Assembly: GCA_030066595.1 (NCBI GenBank)
Contig: JASJBI010000010.1
Location: 1 to 64,000, forward strand
Direction of reading: 5' to 3'
DNA length: 64,000 nucleotides
From: Alphaproteobacteria bacterium
GTDB taxonomy: Bacteria > Pseudomonadota > Alphaproteobacteria > JAJFFI01
Made by a program: the position numbers and the translations under genes. Positions 23,951 to 35,289 of this stretch are shown here, in pieces (within the stretch, counting starts at the first letter, position 1; every line of letters begins with the position of its first letter). Under the pieces are notes generated by a model. It was not told where the DNA came from, did not search any database, and saw only the letters and a list, made by a program, of their open reading frames with translations.

Positions 23951-26847
23951 CCGTTGACTACAAATCCACCGTTTTCCTGCCGCGCACCGAGTTTGCCATG
24001 CGCGCCAACCTGCCGACGCGCGAGCCCGAAACGCTGGCGCGCTGGGAGGAAATGGACCTGTTCGGCCAACTGCGCGCCCAGTCGACGGGCCGCGAGAAGT
24101 TCATTCTGCATGACGGGCCGCCCTACGCGAACGGCCATCTGCACATGGGCCACGCGCTCAACAAGATCCTCAAGGATGTCATCAACCGCTCCCAGCAGAT
24201 GCTCGGCAAGGACGCCGACTATGTGCCGGGCTGGGACTGCCATGGGCTGCCCATCGAGTGGAAGATCGAAGAACAGTACCGCGCCGCGGGCAAGGACAAG
24301 GACGAAGTGTCGATCGTCGAGTTTCGCCGCGAATGCCGCGAGTTCGCCGAGAAATGGATCGAGATCCAGCGCGACGAGTTCAAGCGCCTCGGCGTCGTGG
24401 GCGACTGGGACGACCCCTATACCACGATGGCCTATGAGGCGGAGGCGCAGATCGCCGCCGAGCTGTTGAAGTTCGCCGAATCCGGGCAGCTCTACCGAGG
24501 CTCCAAGCCGGTCATGTGGTCAGTCGTGGAGAAGACCGCGCTGGCCGAGGCGGAGGTCGAGTACCACGACCACGTCTCGACCACCGTCTGGGTCAAGTTC
24601 CCGGTGATCGAAGGGGCCTCGGATCTGCTCGGGACCAGCGTCGTCATCTGGACGACGACGCCCTGGACGATTCCGGCCAATCGGGCGATCGCCTTCGCGC
24701 CCGCGATCAAATACGGCCTATACGAGGTGACCGAGGCGCCGGCGGACAACTGGGCCAAGCCCGGGGACCGCCTGATCATGGCCGATGCGCTGGCCGCCTC
24801 GGTCATGGCCGCCGCGCGGGTCGAGGGCCACAAGCGGATCGGCGCGGTCGAGCCGTCACAGATCACGCTCTGCGCCCATCCCTTGCGTGGCGTCGACGGC
24901 GGCCAGGGCTACTGGGATTACGACGTGCCCATGCTCTCGGCCGACTATGTCACGGAGGACCAGGGCACGGGCTTCGTCCACACGGCGCCGGGTCACGGCG
25001 CCGACGACTTCAACAGCTTCGTCGAGAACCGTGCGCTGTTCGCCAAGGTGGGCCTCATGGAAGTGCCGCACACGGTCGGCGAGCGCGGCGAGTACTACGA
25101 CCACGTGCCGCTGTTCGCCGGCAAGCGCATCTACGACGACAAGGGCAAGCCGGCCGACGCCAACGAGGCGGTGGTCCAGGCCCTGGCCGCGGCCGGCGCG
25201 CTGATCGCCCGCGGTCGTCTCACCCACCAATATCCGCATTCCTGGCGGTCCAAGGCGCCGCTGATCTTTCGCAACACGCCCCAGTGGTTCATCAGCATGG
25301 GCGACGACGCGGGCGCGGACGGCCTCAGGGCCAAGGCGCTCAAGGCGATCGAGGACACCCGCTTCGTTCCCGCCTCGGGCAAGGACAGGCTCTACAGCAT
25401 GATCGAGCAGCGCCCGGACTGGGTGATCTCGCGCCAGCGCGCCTGGGGCGTGCCGATCACCGTATTCGTGCGCAAGACGGACGGGCAGGTGCTGGTCGAC
25501 GCGGAAGTCAACGCCCGCATCCTCGATGCCTTCCGGCAGGAGGGGGCGGACGCCTGGTTCGCCGACGGCGCGGCTGCGCGCTTCCTCGGCGAAGCTTATG
25601 ACAGCCAGGACTGGGAGAAGGTCGACGACATACTGGACGTCTGGTTCGACAGCGGCTCGACCCACAGCTTCGTGCTCGAGGCGCGCCCCGCGCTCGAGTG
25701 GCCCGCGTCCCTTTATCTGGAAGGCTCGGACCAGCACCGCGGTTGGTTCCATTCCTCTCTGCTGGAGGCCTGCGGGACGCGCGGCCGTGCGCCCTACGAG
25801 ACGGTGCTCACGCACGGTTTCCTGCTGGCGGAAGACGGCCAGAAGATGTCCAAGTCGCTCGGCAACATCGTCTCGCCGCAGGACGTGGTCCAGAAGCTCG
25901 GGGCCGATATCCTACGGCTCTGGGTGGTCAATTCGGACTACTACGAAGATGTCCGGGTCGGGCCGGAGATCCTGAAACAGCAGGTCGATCTCTATCGCCG
26001 GCTGCGCAACACGCTGCGCTTTCTGCTCGGCAACCTGGCCGATTTCGAGGCCGCTGAGCGGGTCGCGCCGGCCGAGATGCCGGAACTCGAGCGCTGGGTG
26101 CTGCACCGGCTGGCCGAGCTGGACACAGGCATCCGCAAGGCCTGCGAAGATTTCGATTTCCATGCCAAGTTCCAGGCGCTGCACAATTTCTGCGCGGTCG
26201 ACCTCTCGGCCTTCTATTTCGATATCCGCAAGGATTCGCTCTATTGCGACAGGCTGGATTCGCCGACGCGCCGCGCCTGCCGCACGGTGCTGGACCATCT
26301 CTACGATTGTCTGACCGCTTGGCTTGCGCCCGTCTTGTGCTTTACCGCAGAGGAGGTCTGGCTGGCCCGCGCCGATGGCGCCGCTGGAGGTCGCGAGCCC
26401 AGCGTTCACCTGCGCCTGTTTCCCGAAGTTCCGGCCGATTGGCGGGATGACACATTGGCGGCCAAATGGCAGACCGTGCGCGCGCTGCGCCGCGTCGTCA
26501 CCGGCGCCCTCGAGATCGAGCGGGCCGAGAAACGGATCGGGTCGAGCCTGCAGGCGCATCCGGTGGTTTACACCGATGCCGACCGCGCCGGCGTCGTGGC
26601 GGATCTGCCGCTCGACGACATCGTGATCGCCTCGGCCGTGACCGTGACGACCGATCCGCCGCCCCCCGGCGCGTTCACCCTGGACGACGTGCCGGGGGTC
26701 GGCGTCGAGGTCCGGCCCGCCAAGGGCGACAAGTGCGCCCGCTGCTGGAAGGTGCTGCCCGACGTGGACAGCGATCCCGATTGTCCCGGCGTGTGCAAGC
26801 GTTGCGCCGACGCTGTGGCCGGGATTCTGGCCACTGCGCCGGCCTGA
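23947..26847 (+). CDS. ileS: Isoleucyl-tRNA synthetase
   Basis: A 966-aa class I synthetase. The HIGH motif is HLHMGH (64-69), inside [18 protein letters not shown]. The editing (CP1) domain lies in the middle, with [26 protein letters not shown] is near residue 634. The C-terminal zinc finger has CARCW and CPGVCKRC (about 930-955). It charges tRNA-Ile. ATGA overlap with ribF; lspA follows closely. Length and motifs are normal. Confidence 0.97.
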   Translation: MTVDYKSTVFLPRTEFAMRANLPTREPETLARWEEMDLFGQLRAQSTGREKFILHDGPPYANGHLHMGHALNKILKDVINRSQQMLGKDADYVPGWDCHGLPIEWKIEEQYRAAGKDKDEVSIVEFRRECREFAEKWIEIQRDEFKRLGVVGDWDDPYTTMAYEAEAQIAAELLKFAESGQLYRGSKPVMWSVVEKTALAEAEVEYHDHVSTTVWVKFPVIEGASDLLGTSVVIWTTTPWTIPANRAIAFAPAIKYGLYEVTEAPADNWAKPGDRLIMADALAASVMAAARVEGHKRIGAVEPSQITLCAHPLRGVDGGQGYWDYDVPMLSADYVTEDQGTGFVHTAPGHGADDFNSFVENRALFAKVGLMEVPHTVGERGEYYDHVPLFAGKRIYDDKGKPADANEAVVQALAAAGALIARGRLTHQYPHSWRSKAPLIFRNTPQWFISMGDDAGADGLRAKALKAIEDTRFVPASGKDRLYSMIEQRPDWVISRQRAWGVPITVFVRKTDGQVLVDAEVNARILDAFRQEGADAWFADGAAARFLGEAYDSQDWEKVDDILDVWFDSGSTHSFVLEARPALEWPASLYLEGSDQHRGWFHSSLLEACGTRGRAPYETVLTHGFLLAEDGQKMSKSLGNIVSPQDVVQKLGADILRLWVVNSDYYEDVRVGPEILKQQVDLYRRLRNTLRFLLGNLADFEAAERVAPAEMPELERWVLHRLAELDTGIRKACEDFDFHAKFQALHNFCAVDLSAFYFDIRKDSLYCDRLDSPTRRACRTVLDHLYDCLTAWLAPVLCFTAEEVWLARADGAAGGREPSVHLRLFPEVPADWRDDTLAAKWQTVRALRRVVTGALEIERAEKRIGSSLQAHPVVYTDADRAGVVADLPLDDIVIASAVTVTTDPPPPGAFTLDDVPGVGVEVRPAKGDKCARCWKVLPDVDSDPDCPGVCKRCADAVAGILATAPA

Positions 26848-26873
26848 CGGTGACCGGTCTCGCGCAGGCAGAC

Positions 26874-27365
26874 ATGCCCAGCCGCAGCGAGAACATGAGG
26901 CTGGGGCTGCCGATCGCCGCCGTGCTGCTGGTGATTGATCAGCTCAGCAAATGGGTCATCGTCTCCCAGGTCATGCAGCCGCCACGGGTGATCGAGGTCA
27001 CCGGGTTCTTCAACATCGTGATGGCCTGGAACACCGGCGTCAGCTTCGGCATGTTCGCCTCAGATTCGCCCTACGGCCGTTGGGCCCTGGTGGCCCTGGC
27101 GCTGGCGATCTCGGCGGGCATGGCGGTCTGGCTGCTGAGGGCGGAGACCCGTCTCCAGGCGGCGGCTCTGGGCCTCGTGATCGGGGGCGCCCTGGGAAAC
27201 GTGATCGACAGGTTGCGCTTCGGCGCGGTCGCCGATTTTCTGGACTTCCACGCCGGGGGCTATCACTGGCCGGCCTTCAATGCGGCCGATTCGGCGATCG
27301 CCGTAGGCGTGGCCCTTTTGCTCTACGATGCCTTGTTTGTGGGCCGCCGATCGCCTATTAAGTAG
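26874..27365 (+). CDS. lspA: Lipoprotein signal peptidase (signal peptidase II)
   Basis: A 163-aa inner-membrane aspartyl protease with four TM helices that cleaves prolipoproteins after diacylglyceryl transfer. The catalytic aspartates are in NVIDR and FNAAD, and the first helix has LLVIDQLSKW. ATG 26874 is used here; ATG 26895 (157 aa) is equally possible, as the seven extra residues are polar. It lies 27 bp after ileS, as in many genomes. Several lipoproteins in this window are its likely substrates. Confidence 0.94.
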   Translation: MPSRSENMRLGLPIAAVLLVIDQLSKWVIVSQVMQPPRVIEVTGFFNIVMAWNTGVSFGMFASDSPYGRWALVALALAISAGMAVWLLRAETRLQAAALGLVIGGALGNVIDRLRFGAVADFLDFHAGGYHWPAFNAADSAIAVGVALLLYDALFVGRRSPIK

Positions 27366-27398
27366 GCCAACCGCTTATTAGAAGCACGAGCAGTCATC

Positions 27399-27923
27399 AT
27401 GTACGCCAGACATTCGCTGCTTGCCCTTGGGCTCGCCACGCTGGTGCTGGGCGGGTGCGCTGACCTGCGCCCACTTGGCGAAGCCGTCGGCGTCGTGCCG
27501 AGCCAGGAGCAAGAGCAATACAACGTCAACAACGCCCGGCTATCGCTGCCGCCCGATTTCAACCTCCGCCCGCCGCAGGCCGGTTCGGGCGTGGCGCAGG
27601 CACGGGCCGCCACCTCCCGCGGACAAACCGCCGTATTCGGCGATAAGCGGCGGACCACGGCGCGAACCCGCGAGATCCGGCAGGCGACCCGCAGTGATGG
27701 CGAGAGTGCCTTGTTGCGCAAGGCGGCCGGCAATCAACGGGTGGATTCCGCCGTTCGCGACACCGTCGACCAGGAAACCACGGGCGCGGCGGAATCGGAA
27801 CGCCAGTTTACCGACAAGCTCTTGAAATGGCGGCCTGCGTCCGGTGGCGAGCAGTCGGAAGACGGCGAGGACCGCCCGGCGGATGCGACCGACCGATATA
27901 CGCCGGTGGTCACCAAGAAGTGA
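27399..27923 (+). CDS. DUF3035 lipoprotein (BamF-type)
   Basis: A 174-aa lipoprotein. The lipobox is LVLGGC (Cys20). The conserved region NNARLSLPPDFNLRPPQAGS (about 44-63) is the hallmark of DUF3035 proteins, which in alphaproteobacteria are annotated as the BamF subunit of the outer-membrane barrel assembly machine. The rest is polar and probably disordered. It follows lspA by 33 bp, in the same direction, and precedes two M16 proteases. Assignment to the BAM complex is by family name only. Confidence 0.75.
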   Translation: MYARHSLLALGLATLVLGGCADLRPLGEAVGVVPSQEQEQYNVNNARLSLPPDFNLRPPQAGSGVAQARAATSRGQTAVFGDKRRTTARTREIRQATRSDGESALLRKAAGNQRVDSAVRDTVDQETTGAAESERQFTDKLLKWRPASGGEQSEDGEDRPADATDRYTPVVTKK

Positions 27924-28004
27924 TTCCACGGCACATGGGCGGATTGGGTACCTTTCGCCCGGTCGACGACCTCTCACGGTGAAACCCAAATTGGGAGACG
28001 GTAA

Positions 28005-29408
28005 ATGCCGATGAGCGTGGCTCAATCGCGCAGTGTTACCCTGCAACTCCAGCTCCACTTCGGATCCCTCCTGGTACTGCTTACCCTGCTTTTGCTGGGG
28101 ATGTTGAGCCTGGCGCCGCCGGCCTCGGCCGCTGTGTTCAATCCCAAGACCTTCACGCTCGCCAACGGCATGCAGGTCGTGGTGATCGAGAACCGCCGGG
28201 TCCCGATCGTCAGCCACATGGTCTGGTATCGGGTGGGGTCGGCGGACGAAACGCCGGGCAAGTCCGGCATCGCGCATTTCCTCGAACACCTGATGTTCCG
28301 CGGCACGAAGACGCTGGCGCCCGGAGAGTTCTCGCGCACGGTGGCCCGCAATGGCGGCCAGGAGAACGCCTTCACGAGCTATGACTACACGGGCTACTTC
28401 CAGAATGTGGCGGTCGATCGCCTCGAGATCGTGATGAGGCTCGAAGCCGACCGGATGACGAATCTGGTGCTCACGGACGAGGTCGTGAACCCGGAGCGCG
28501 ACGTGGTGCTGGAGGAACGGCGCAGCCGCACCGAGAACCGGCCCGGCGGTCTGCTGCGGGAGCAGGCCGGCGCGGCGATGTTCGCGAACCACCCCTACGG
28601 CATGCCGATCATCGGCTGGAAGCACGAGATCCAGGCCCTCAAGACCGAAGATGCGCTCGCCTTTTACCGACGCCACTATGCGCCCAACAACGCCATTCTG
28701 ATCGTCGCCGGCGACGTCTCGGTGGACCAGGTCCGCACCCTGGCTGAGCGCTACTACGGCCCGATCCCGGCGGGATCCGTGCCCGAACGCGTGCGCCCGC
28801 AGGAACCGCCACAGCACGCGCCCCGGCGGGTCGTCTTGCGCGACGTGCGCGTGGGCCAGCCCCGCTTCAGCCGCCGCTATCTGGCGCCGAGCTACAACCG
28901 GGGAGCGACCGAGCACGCCTATCCCCTCCAGCTCCTGTCCGAAATTCTCGGCGGCGGATCCACCAGCCGGCTCTACCGCAGCCTCGTGATCGAGCAGAAG
29001 CTCGCGGCCGCGGCCGGCGCCTGGTACAACCCCAACAGCTTCGATCTGGGCAGCATCGGGGTCTCGGCGACGCCGCGTCCCGGTGTGGACGTCGCCGATG
29101 TGGAGGCGGCGGTCGATGCCGAGCTTCACAAGATCTTGGACAAAGGCGTGACCGCCGACGAGCTGGCCCGCGCCAAGGACCGAATGGAAGCCGGCGCGAT
29201 CTATGCGCGCGACGACTTGAGCACCGGCGCGCGGGTGTTCGGCGTGGCCTTGACCACCGGCCGTACGGTCGAGGATGTCGAGACCTGGCCGGAACGCATT
29301 GCCGCAGTCACCATCGAACAGGTCCAGGCGGCCGCGCGGGCCGTGTTCGTGGCCAACAACTCGGTGACCAGCCTGTTGCTGCCGAAGACGTCGGACCAGA
29401 CTGAGTGA
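28005..29408 (+). CDS. M16 family zinc metallopeptidase (catalytic member)
   Basis: A 467-aa protease with a signal or anchor sequence (about 18-43, ending PASA). The inverted zinc motif is HFLEH (His91, Glu94, His95), and the downstream third ligand lies in the usual ERDVVLEERR helix (about 165-175). The C-terminal half is the second M16 domain, with ILGGGSTSRLYRSLVIEQKLA. Such periplasmic enzymes degrade misfolded or signal-derived peptides and work with a non-catalytic partner encoded next door. GGGAG precedes the ATG. Confidence 0.92.
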   Translation: MPMSVAQSRSVTLQLQLHFGSLLVLLTLLLLGMLSLAPPASAAVFNPKTFTLANGMQVVVIENRRVPIVSHMVWYRVGSADETPGKSGIAHFLEHLMFRGTKTLAPGEFSRTVARNGGQENAFTSYDYTGYFQNVAVDRLEIVMRLEADRMTNLVLTDEVVNPERDVVLEERRSRTENRPGGLLREQAGAAMFANHPYGMPIIGWKHEIQALKTEDALAFYRRHYAPNNAILIVAGDVSVDQVRTLAERYYGPIPAGSVPERVRPQEPPQHAPRRVVLRDVRVGQPRFSRRYLAPSYNRGATEHAYPLQLLSEILGGGSTSRLYRSLVIEQKLAAAAGAWYNPNSFDLGSIGVSATPRPGVDVADVEAAVDAELHKILDKGVTADELARAKDRMEAGAIYARDDLSTGARVFGVALTTGRTVEDVETWPERIAAVTIEQVQAAARAVFVANNSVTSLLLPKTSDQTE

Positions 29409-29468
29409 TCAAGGTGCCTTACCGCTGGCCGCGGTAGCCGCCGCTTGAGCAGACCAAAGGAGTTCGCG

Positions 29469-30827
29469 ATGCCATCCCTGTCGGCCCGCCGCCCGTTCGC
29501 CGCCTTCGGCATTGCCGTGCTGGCCCTTCTTCTGTATGCCGCACCTGTTGGGGCCGCGGTCAAGGTCGAACGGGTGACCAGCCCGGGCGGAATCGAAGCC
29601 TGGCTGGTTCAGGATCCCAGCAATCCCATTATCGCCCTTGAGATGAGCTTCCTGGGCGGCGCCGCGCTCGACCCCTCGGACAAGCTGGGTCTGGCCGAGA
29701 TGGTGTCCGGACTGCTCGACGAAGGGGCGGGCGATCTGGACTCGCAGGCGTTCCAGAAAAAGCTCGAGGATCTCTCGATCGGGCTGAGCTTCGGCGCCGG
29801 CTATGACGGCTTCACCGGCAGCCTGAAGACACTGACCCGGCATCGGGACACGGCCTTCGACCTGCTCGGAATGGCGCTCACCGCACCGCGCTTCGATGCC
29901 GAGCCGGTGGAGCGCATCCGGGCGCAGATGCTGACCATCATCGCCCGCAACGAAAAGAACCCCCACCGCATTGCCGGGCGGAACTGGTGGAAGACGATGT
30001 TCCCGGGCCATCCCTATGGCCGGCCGCGCGACGGCACGCGGGAGTCGATCGCCAACATCACGAGCGCCGATCTGAAGGCATTCGCGGCCACGCGCCTGGC
30101 CAAGTCGAACATGTTCGTGGCCGTGGTCGGGGACATCACGCCCGCGCAGCTTGCGCCGCTGTTGGACCGGACCTTTGGCGCGCTGCCCAAGGATCCGCAG
30201 CTGGCCGACGTGTCGCGCGCCGAACCTGCGCTGACCGGCGAGATCTCGGTGATTCGCCGGCCGATGCCCCAGAGCGTGGTGATCTTCGGTCAGAACGGCG
30301 TCCGGCGTGACGACCCGGACTGGTACGCCGCATTCCTAATGAACTATGTGCTCGGCGGCGGCGGCTTTACTTCACGCCTGACCGAGGAAGTGCGCGAGAA
30401 GCGAGGCCTGGCCTATACCGTGTCCAGCTGGCTCAACCCGATGGAATACGCCGCTGTGATGGGCGGCCGGGTCGGCACCGAGAACACCCGCGTCGGCAAG
30501 TCGATCAAGCTCATCCGGGCCGAATGGGCGCGCATGCGAAACGAGGGCATCAGCGAGCAGGAGCTTGCCGATGCCAAGCGCTACGTCACCGGTTCGTTCC
30601 CCCTGCGTCTCGACAGCACCGACAGCATCGCGCGCATTCTGGTTGCGGTGCAGCGGCACAAGCTCGGTATCGACTATTTGGACAAGCGCAACGACTACAT
30701 CAACGCGGTCACCCGCGCCGATGTGCAGCGCGTGGCGCAACGCCTGCTGACGCCGGACAAGCTGACCTTCGTCGTGGTCGGCGAACCCGCGAATCTGGTC
30801 GCACCGGCCAAGAAAGACGAGGGCTGA
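29469..30827 (+). CDS. M16 family peptidase homologue, non-catalytic partner
   Basis: A 452-aa exported protein (signal peptide 1-28, ending APVGA). At the position of the zinc motif it has GLAEMVSGLLDEGAG instead of HxxEH, so it cannot bind the catalytic zinc. The C-terminal domain keeps the substrate-holding segment YVLGGGGFTSRLTEEVREKRGLAYTV. This is the classic M16 pair, in which the inactive subunit shapes the chamber. AAAGGAG sits six bases before ATG 29469, 60 bp after the catalytic gene. Confidence 0.92.
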   Translation: MPSLSARRPFAAFGIAVLALLLYAAPVGAAVKVERVTSPGGIEAWLVQDPSNPIIALEMSFLGGAALDPSDKLGLAEMVSGLLDEGAGDLDSQAFQKKLEDLSIGLSFGAGYDGFTGSLKTLTRHRDTAFDLLGMALTAPRFDAEPVERIRAQMLTIIARNEKNPHRIAGRNWWKTMFPGHPYGRPRDGTRESIANITSADLKAFAATRLAKSNMFVAVVGDITPAQLAPLLDRTFGALPKDPQLADVSRAEPALTGEISVIRRPMPQSVVIFGQNGVRRDDPDWYAAFLMNYVLGGGGFTSRLTEEVREKRGLAYTVSSWLNPMEYAAVMGGRVGTENTRVGKSIKLIRAEWARMRNEGISEQELADAKRYVTGSFPLRLDSTDSIARILVAVQRHKLGIDYLDKRNDYINAVTRADVQRVAQRLLTPDKLTFVVVGEPANLVAPAKKDEG

Positions 30828-30846
30828 GGTCGGCCGCTCGGCGGGC

Positions 30847-32154
30847 ATGACCTTCCGCCAGGACATCGCAGCCTGCTTCGCCGACCGGATCGGGGACGGC
30901 GGCCTGACCGAGGCCGAGTTCCGATCCGTGCTCGAGCAAACGGCGCCGGCCCTCGACTGGCTGCGCGAGCAGCACGCGGACAGCCGGCTGCCATTCCTGC
31001 GCCTGCCCGAGGCGCGCGACGATCTGGTGGCCCTGACCCGGGTGGCCGAGGCTTATGTCGCCGGCTTTGACACGGTTGTAGTGCTCGGGACCGGCGGCTC
31101 GTCTCTCGGCGGCCAGGCGATCTGCGCGCTTGCCGACCAGAGCTTCGGCCCCCTGGCGGGCCGCCCCCGGCTGGTCTTCCTGGACAACATCGACCCCGAC
31201 AGTTTCGCGCAGATGGTCGCGGCGACGGATCCCGCCCGGACCGGCCTGATCGCCGTCTCCAAGTCCGGCGGCACGGCCGAGACCATGACCCAGCTTCTGC
31301 TCTGCCTCGAGGTCTGGGGAGACGCGGCCCAGGACGCGCTCACCGCGGTGGCCGAGCCGGGCGATAATCCGCTCCGCGCGCTCGCCGCGCGGCACGGCAT
31401 CCCCGTCTTGGATCATGACCCGAACCTGGGCGGGCGCTATTCGGCCCTGTCGGTCACGGGCGCGCTGCCGGCGCTGATCGCCGGTCTGGACGCCGTCGCT
31501 CTGCGGGAGGGTGCGGCGGACGCCTTGGGCCCGGTGTTGGCCGCGGCCGCGCCCGCCGATGTGCCGGCCGCCGCCGGCGCCGCACTGCATGTCGCGCTCG
31601 CGCGCCACAAGGGCGTCGGCACCGCGGTACTGATGGCCTATGTCGACCGCCTGCGACACTTCGCCGACTGGTTCCGTCAGCTTTGGGCGGAGAGCCTGGG
31701 CAAGGACGGCCAGGGCACGACGCCGGTGCCGGCGTTGGGCGCGGTCGACCAGCACAGCCAGCTTCAGCTCTATCTGGACGGTCCGCCGGACAAGTTCTAC
31801 ACGCTGGTGCTCTTGCACCGGGCCGGCACCGGACGGCGCGTCGACCCGGAACTGGCGGACGACCCGCGTCTCGCCTATCTGGCGGGCCGCACCATGGGCG
31901 ATCTCATGGAGGCGGAGCAGCGGGCCACGGCCGAAACGCTGATCAAGAACGGCCGGCCGGTGCGGGTGCTACGCCTGGCGCAGCTTGACGAGCGGGCGCT
32001 CGGCGCCATGATGATGCACTTCATGTTGGAAACGGTCATCGCCGGCCGGCTGTTGGGGGTCGATCCCTTCGATCAGCCGGCGGTGGAGGAGGGCAAGGTG
32101 CTGGCCCGCGAGTATCTGGCCGCGATGGCCTCGGAGGAGACCGCCGGTTCGTGA
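30847..32154 (+). CDS. pgi: Glucose-6-phosphate isomerase (short form)
   Basis: A 435-aa SIS-fold isomerase interconverting glucose-6-P and fructose-6-P. Motifs: [15 protein letters not shown] (about 79-93), [12 protein letters not shown] (about 138-149), [14 protein letters not shown], and [16 protein letters not shown] near residue 280. [20 protein letters not shown] carries the catalytic region found near the PGI signature. It is about 110 residues shorter than E. coli Pgi, as in other short bacterial forms. Its TGA overlaps the GTG of mutL. Confidence 0.92.
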   Translation: MTFRQDIAACFADRIGDGGLTEAEFRSVLEQTAPALDWLREQHADSRLPFLRLPEARDDLVALTRVAEAYVAGFDTVVVLGTGGSSLGGQAICALADQSFGPLAGRPRLVFLDNIDPDSFAQMVAATDPARTGLIAVSKSGGTAETMTQLLLCLEVWGDAAQDALTAVAEPGDNPLRALAARHGIPVLDHDPNLGGRYSALSVTGALPALIAGLDAVALREGAADALGPVLAAAAPADVPAAAGAALHVALARHKGVGTAVLMAYVDRLRHFADWFRQLWAESLGKDGQGTTPVPALGAVDQHSQLQLYLDGPPDKFYTLVLLHRAGTGRRVDPELADDPRLAYLAGRTMGDLMEAEQRATAETLIKNGRPVRVLRLAQLDERALGAMMMHFMLETVIAGRLLGVDPFDQPAVEEGKVLAREYLAAMASEETAGS

Positions 32155-33968
32155 CCATCCGTCTCTTGCCCACGACGCTGGTCAACCGCATCGCCGCCGG
32201 CGAGGTGATCGAGCGGCCGGCCGCGGTCGTCAAGGAGCTGGTCGAGAACGCGCTCGATGCCGGCGCCCGGCGGGTCGAGATCGCGGTCGAAGAGGCCGGC
32301 CGCGCGCTGATCGCGGTGACCGACGACGGCGTCGGGATGACCGCGGAAGAGCTCGCCCTGGCGGTCCAGCGCCACGCCACCTCCAAGCTGCCGGACGACG
32401 ATCTGACCCATATCCGCTCCCTCGGCTTTCGTGGCGAGGCGCTGCCGTCGATCGGCGCCGTGAGCCGCCTGCGCCTCGTGAGCCGTAGCGCGGCGGGCGA
32501 AACCGCCTGGGCCATCGCGGTCGAAGGCGGAGTGGTCGGCACGGCCGAGCCGGCCGCCCATCCGCCGGGCACCCGCGTCGAGGTGCGGGATCTGTTCTAC
32601 GCCACCCCGGCGCGCATGAAATTCCTCAAGAGCGAACGAGCCGAGCGCAACCAGATCGCGGACACGGTGCGCCGCCTGGCCATGTCCCATCCCGAGGTCG
32701 CCTTTGCCCTGACCGAGGCGGGCCGCACGATCCTGCGCTTCGCTGCTGAGCCCGGCGACCTGTTGGACGCGCGGCTCGCCCGTCTGGGCGCGGTCATGGG
32801 GCGGGCCTTCTCCGAGAACGCTTTGGCCGTGGACGCCGAGCGGGACGGAATCCGGCTGACCGGGCATGTCGCCCTGCCCACCTACAACCGGGGCACCGCC
32901 CAACAGCAGTATCTCTTCGTCAACGGCCGGCCGGTGCGGGACCGGCTGCTGCTCGGCGCGCTGCGCGGCGCCTATCAGGATTTTCTCGCCCGCGACCGGC
33001 ACCCGGTCGCCGCCCTGTTTCTCGAGCTGGCGCCCGAGGAGGTGGACGTGAACGTGCACCCGACGAAAGCCGAGGTGCGCTTTCGCGACGCCGGCCAGGT
33101 GCGCGGGCTGATCGTCGGCGCGATCAAGCATACGCTGGCCGAAGCCGGGCATCGGGCGTCCACCACGGTGGCGGCCCAGGCGCTGGGCTCGCTGCGCCCG
33201 GAACAGGGCGGGGCGGCCGCCGCAACCCCCGGGCCCGGCTATGCCTATCGCCCCCAGTCGGGGACCGGCGTGCTCCGGGAGGCGGCGGCGTTCTATCAGC
33301 CGCTCGACCGCGATGGGGTGCTGCCCGGCCTGGACGCGCCCTCGGCGCCGCCCGCTGCGGCGGAGTCGTCCGGGTCGGATCTCGCGGACTATCCCCTCGG
33401 CGTGGCCCGGGGCCAGCTGCACGGCACCTACATCGTCGCCCAGACCGGCGACGGCATCGTCATCGTCGACCAGCACGCGGCGCATGAACGGCTGGTCTAC
33501 GAGCGCATGAAGGCGCAGCTTGGCGAACGGGGCGTGCAGCGCCAGGGCCTCCTGATCCCCGAGGTGGTCGAGCTCGAGCCTGAGGCGGCCGAGCGGCTGC
33601 TCGCCCGGGCCGAGGAGCTGGCCGAGCTCGGGCTCGTCTTCGAAGGCTTCGGCGAGGGCGCTGTGGTCGTGCGCGAAGTGCCGGCGATGCTGGGCGAGAT
33701 TGACGTGCAGGGTCTGTTGCGCGATCTCGCCGACGAGCTTGCCGAGCTGGGCGAGACGCTGGCGATCAAGGAGCGCCTCGAGGCGGTCTGTTCCTCGATG
33801 GCTTGCCACGGCTCGGTGCGTGCCGGCCGACGGCTCAACCAGGCGGAGATGGACTCCCTGTTGCGCGAGATGGAGGCCACACCGCACTCCGGCCAGTGCA
33901 ACCACGGCCGGCCCACTTATGTGGAGCTCAAGCTCGCCGACATCGAGCGCCTGTTCGGGCGTCGGTAG
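32151..33968 (+). CDS. mutL: DNA mismatch repair protein MutL
   Basis: A 605-aa protein. The GHKL ATPase (about 1-330) has [34 protein letters not shown] and [13 protein letters not shown]. After a Pro/Ala linker, the C-terminal dimerisation domain has [12 protein letters not shown], which satisfies the DQHAx2Ex4E endonuclease motif, plus [12 protein letters not shown] and CNHGRPT, so this is the nicking type of MutL found outside the MutH lineage. Starts at GTG 32151, overlapping pgi. Confidence 0.96.
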   Translation: MTIRLLPTTLVNRIAAGEVIERPAAVVKELVENALDAGARRVEIAVEEAGRALIAVTDDGVGMTAEELALAVQRHATSKLPDDDLTHIRSLGFRGEALPSIGAVSRLRLVSRSAAGETAWAIAVEGGVVGTAEPAAHPPGTRVEVRDLFYATPARMKFLKSERAERNQIADTVRRLAMSHPEVAFALTEAGRTILRFAAEPGDLLDARLARLGAVMGRAFSENALAVDAERDGIRLTGHVALPTYNRGTAQQQYLFVNGRPVRDRLLLGALRGAYQDFLARDRHPVAALFLELAPEEVDVNVHPTKAEVRFRDAGQVRGLIVGAIKHTLAEAGHRASTTVAAQALGSLRPEQGGAAAATPGPGYAYRPQSGTGVLREAAAFYQPLDRDGVLPGLDAPSAPPAAAESSGSDLADYPLGVARGQLHGTYIVAQTGDGIVIVDQHAAHERLVYERMKAQLGERGVQRQGLLIPEVVELEPEAAERLLARAEELAELGLVFEGFGEGAVVVREVPAMLGEIDVQGLLRDLADELAELGETLAIKERLEAVCSSMACHGSVRAGRRLNQAEMDSLLREMEATPHSGQCNHGRPTYVELKLADIERLFGRR

Positions 33969-34016
33969 TGCTGATCGCAGCGGCTCGTCCGCTCTCACCA
34001 ACGCGAAAACACCAAG

Positions 34017-35276
34017 GTGACTGATCCTGGACCGATCTCACCCAAGCGCGACGCCGTGACCGGCGCACAGCAAGCGCCCAAGGGTGCGCTCGCCACACTG
34101 CTGCTGGTCGCCTTCATCGACATGGCGGGCTTCGGCGTCATCATTCCGTTCCTGCCGTTCTGGGCGGAGAAGTTCGGTGCGACGCCGGATCTGGTGACGC
34201 TGTTGATGGCGGGCTACGCGGCGATGCAGTTCCTGCTAGCCCCCGCCTGGGGCTGGGCCAGCGACCGCTGGGGCCGCAAGCCGGTCCTGCTGATCAGCGT
34301 CTTGGGCTCGGTCCTGTCCTTTGTCTGGCTCGCCTTCGCCTCGACCCTCTGGATGTTGTTCGCCGCCCGGATTCTGGCCGGCGCCATGGGCGCCAACATC
34401 GCGGTCGCCCAGGCCTATATCGCGGACGTGACGCCCGCCGAGGGTCGCGCGCGGGGCATGGGCCTGCTGGGCGCGGCGTTCGGGGTAGGCTTCATCACGG
34501 GCCCTGCCGTGGGCGCACTATTGGCCGGTCCGGACCCGGCCAATCCCGATTTCCAGACGCCGTTCCTGGCCGGCGCCGCGGTCTCGGCGGTGAGCTTCCT
34601 GTTGTGCCTCGTCTTCCTGAGAGAGCCACCGCGGCACCGGGTGGAGGCGGCCAAGGGGCTGACGCCGCGGGCGCGCCTCAAGGCCTTTGGTGCGGTGCTC
34701 GGCCATCCGGCCGTTTCTCTGCCCATCCTGATCCTGGCGCTGGCCGCTTTCGTGATGGGCGGGGTCGAAGCTACCTTCGCCCTCTGGGCCGAGCGACAGC
34801 TCGCTTGGGGTCCTCGGCAGACCGGCTACTTCCTGGCCTATATCGGCGTCTGCATCGCCCTCGCCCAGGGCGGTGCCGTGGGCGCGATGGTCCGCCGCTT
34901 CGGCGAGGAGCGGGTTGCGCAGTTTGGGTTCCTGAGTTTCGTTCTCGGTCTCGGCTTGATCCCGTTCAGCGAGACCTTGCCGCTGGTTCTGCTGTGCGGC
35001 TTTCTGATCGCCTTCGGCGTCGGGCTGGTCCAGCCTGCGTTGAACGGCCTGGTCTCGCGCAACGCCCCGGCGGATATCCAGGGCAGCGTGATGGGCGCGA
35101 CCCAGTCGGCGCAGAGCCTGGCCCGCATCTTCGGACCGGCGGTCGCGGGCGTGCTGTTCGCGCAGTTCGGGCATCACAGCCCCTATGTGGTGGGTGCGGC
35201 CATCAGCGTGCTCGCCCTGCTGCTCTCGGTTCGCGTGCGCCGGCTCGCTCCGGCCGAGCGTCCGGAGCCGCTGTGA
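34017..35276 (+). CDS. MFS transporter (TetA/DHA1-like)
   Basis: A 419-aa protein with 12 predicted TM helices. The loop between helices 2 and 3 reads GWASDRWGRKPVL, matching the MFS motif A, and FGVGFITGPAVGALLAGP in helix 5 is the antiporter motif C, so it should be a proton-coupled exporter of the DHA1/TetA group. The substrate is unknown; resemblance to TetA does not show resistance. Starts at GTG 34017, 48 bp after mutL. Convergent with rsmD. Confidence 0.86.
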   Translation: MTDPGPISPKRDAVTGAQQAPKGALATLLLVAFIDMAGFGVIIPFLPFWAEKFGATPDLVTLLMAGYAAMQFLLAPAWGWASDRWGRKPVLLISVLGSVLSFVWLAFASTLWMLFAARILAGAMGANIAVAQAYIADVTPAEGRARGMGLLGAAFGVGFITGPAVGALLAGPDPANPDFQTPFLAGAAVSAVSFLLCLVFLREPPRHRVEAAKGLTPRARLKAFGAVLGHPAVSLPILILALAAFVMGGVEATFALWAERQLAWGPRQTGYFLAYIGVCIALAQGGAVGAMVRRFGEERVAQFGFLSFVLGLGLIPFSETLPLVLLCGFLIAFGVGLVQPALNGLVSRNAPADIQGSVMGATQSAQSLARIFGPAVAGVLFAQFGHHSPYVVGAAISVLALLLSVRVRRLAPAERPEPL

Positions 35277-35289
35277 GGCAGTCCCGCGT

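Noticed and set aside
34017-35276. Tetracycline resistance from the TetA-like MFS protein
   Set aside because: Only general DHA1 motifs are present, and no TetR-type regulator is adjacent; resistance cannot be claimed.
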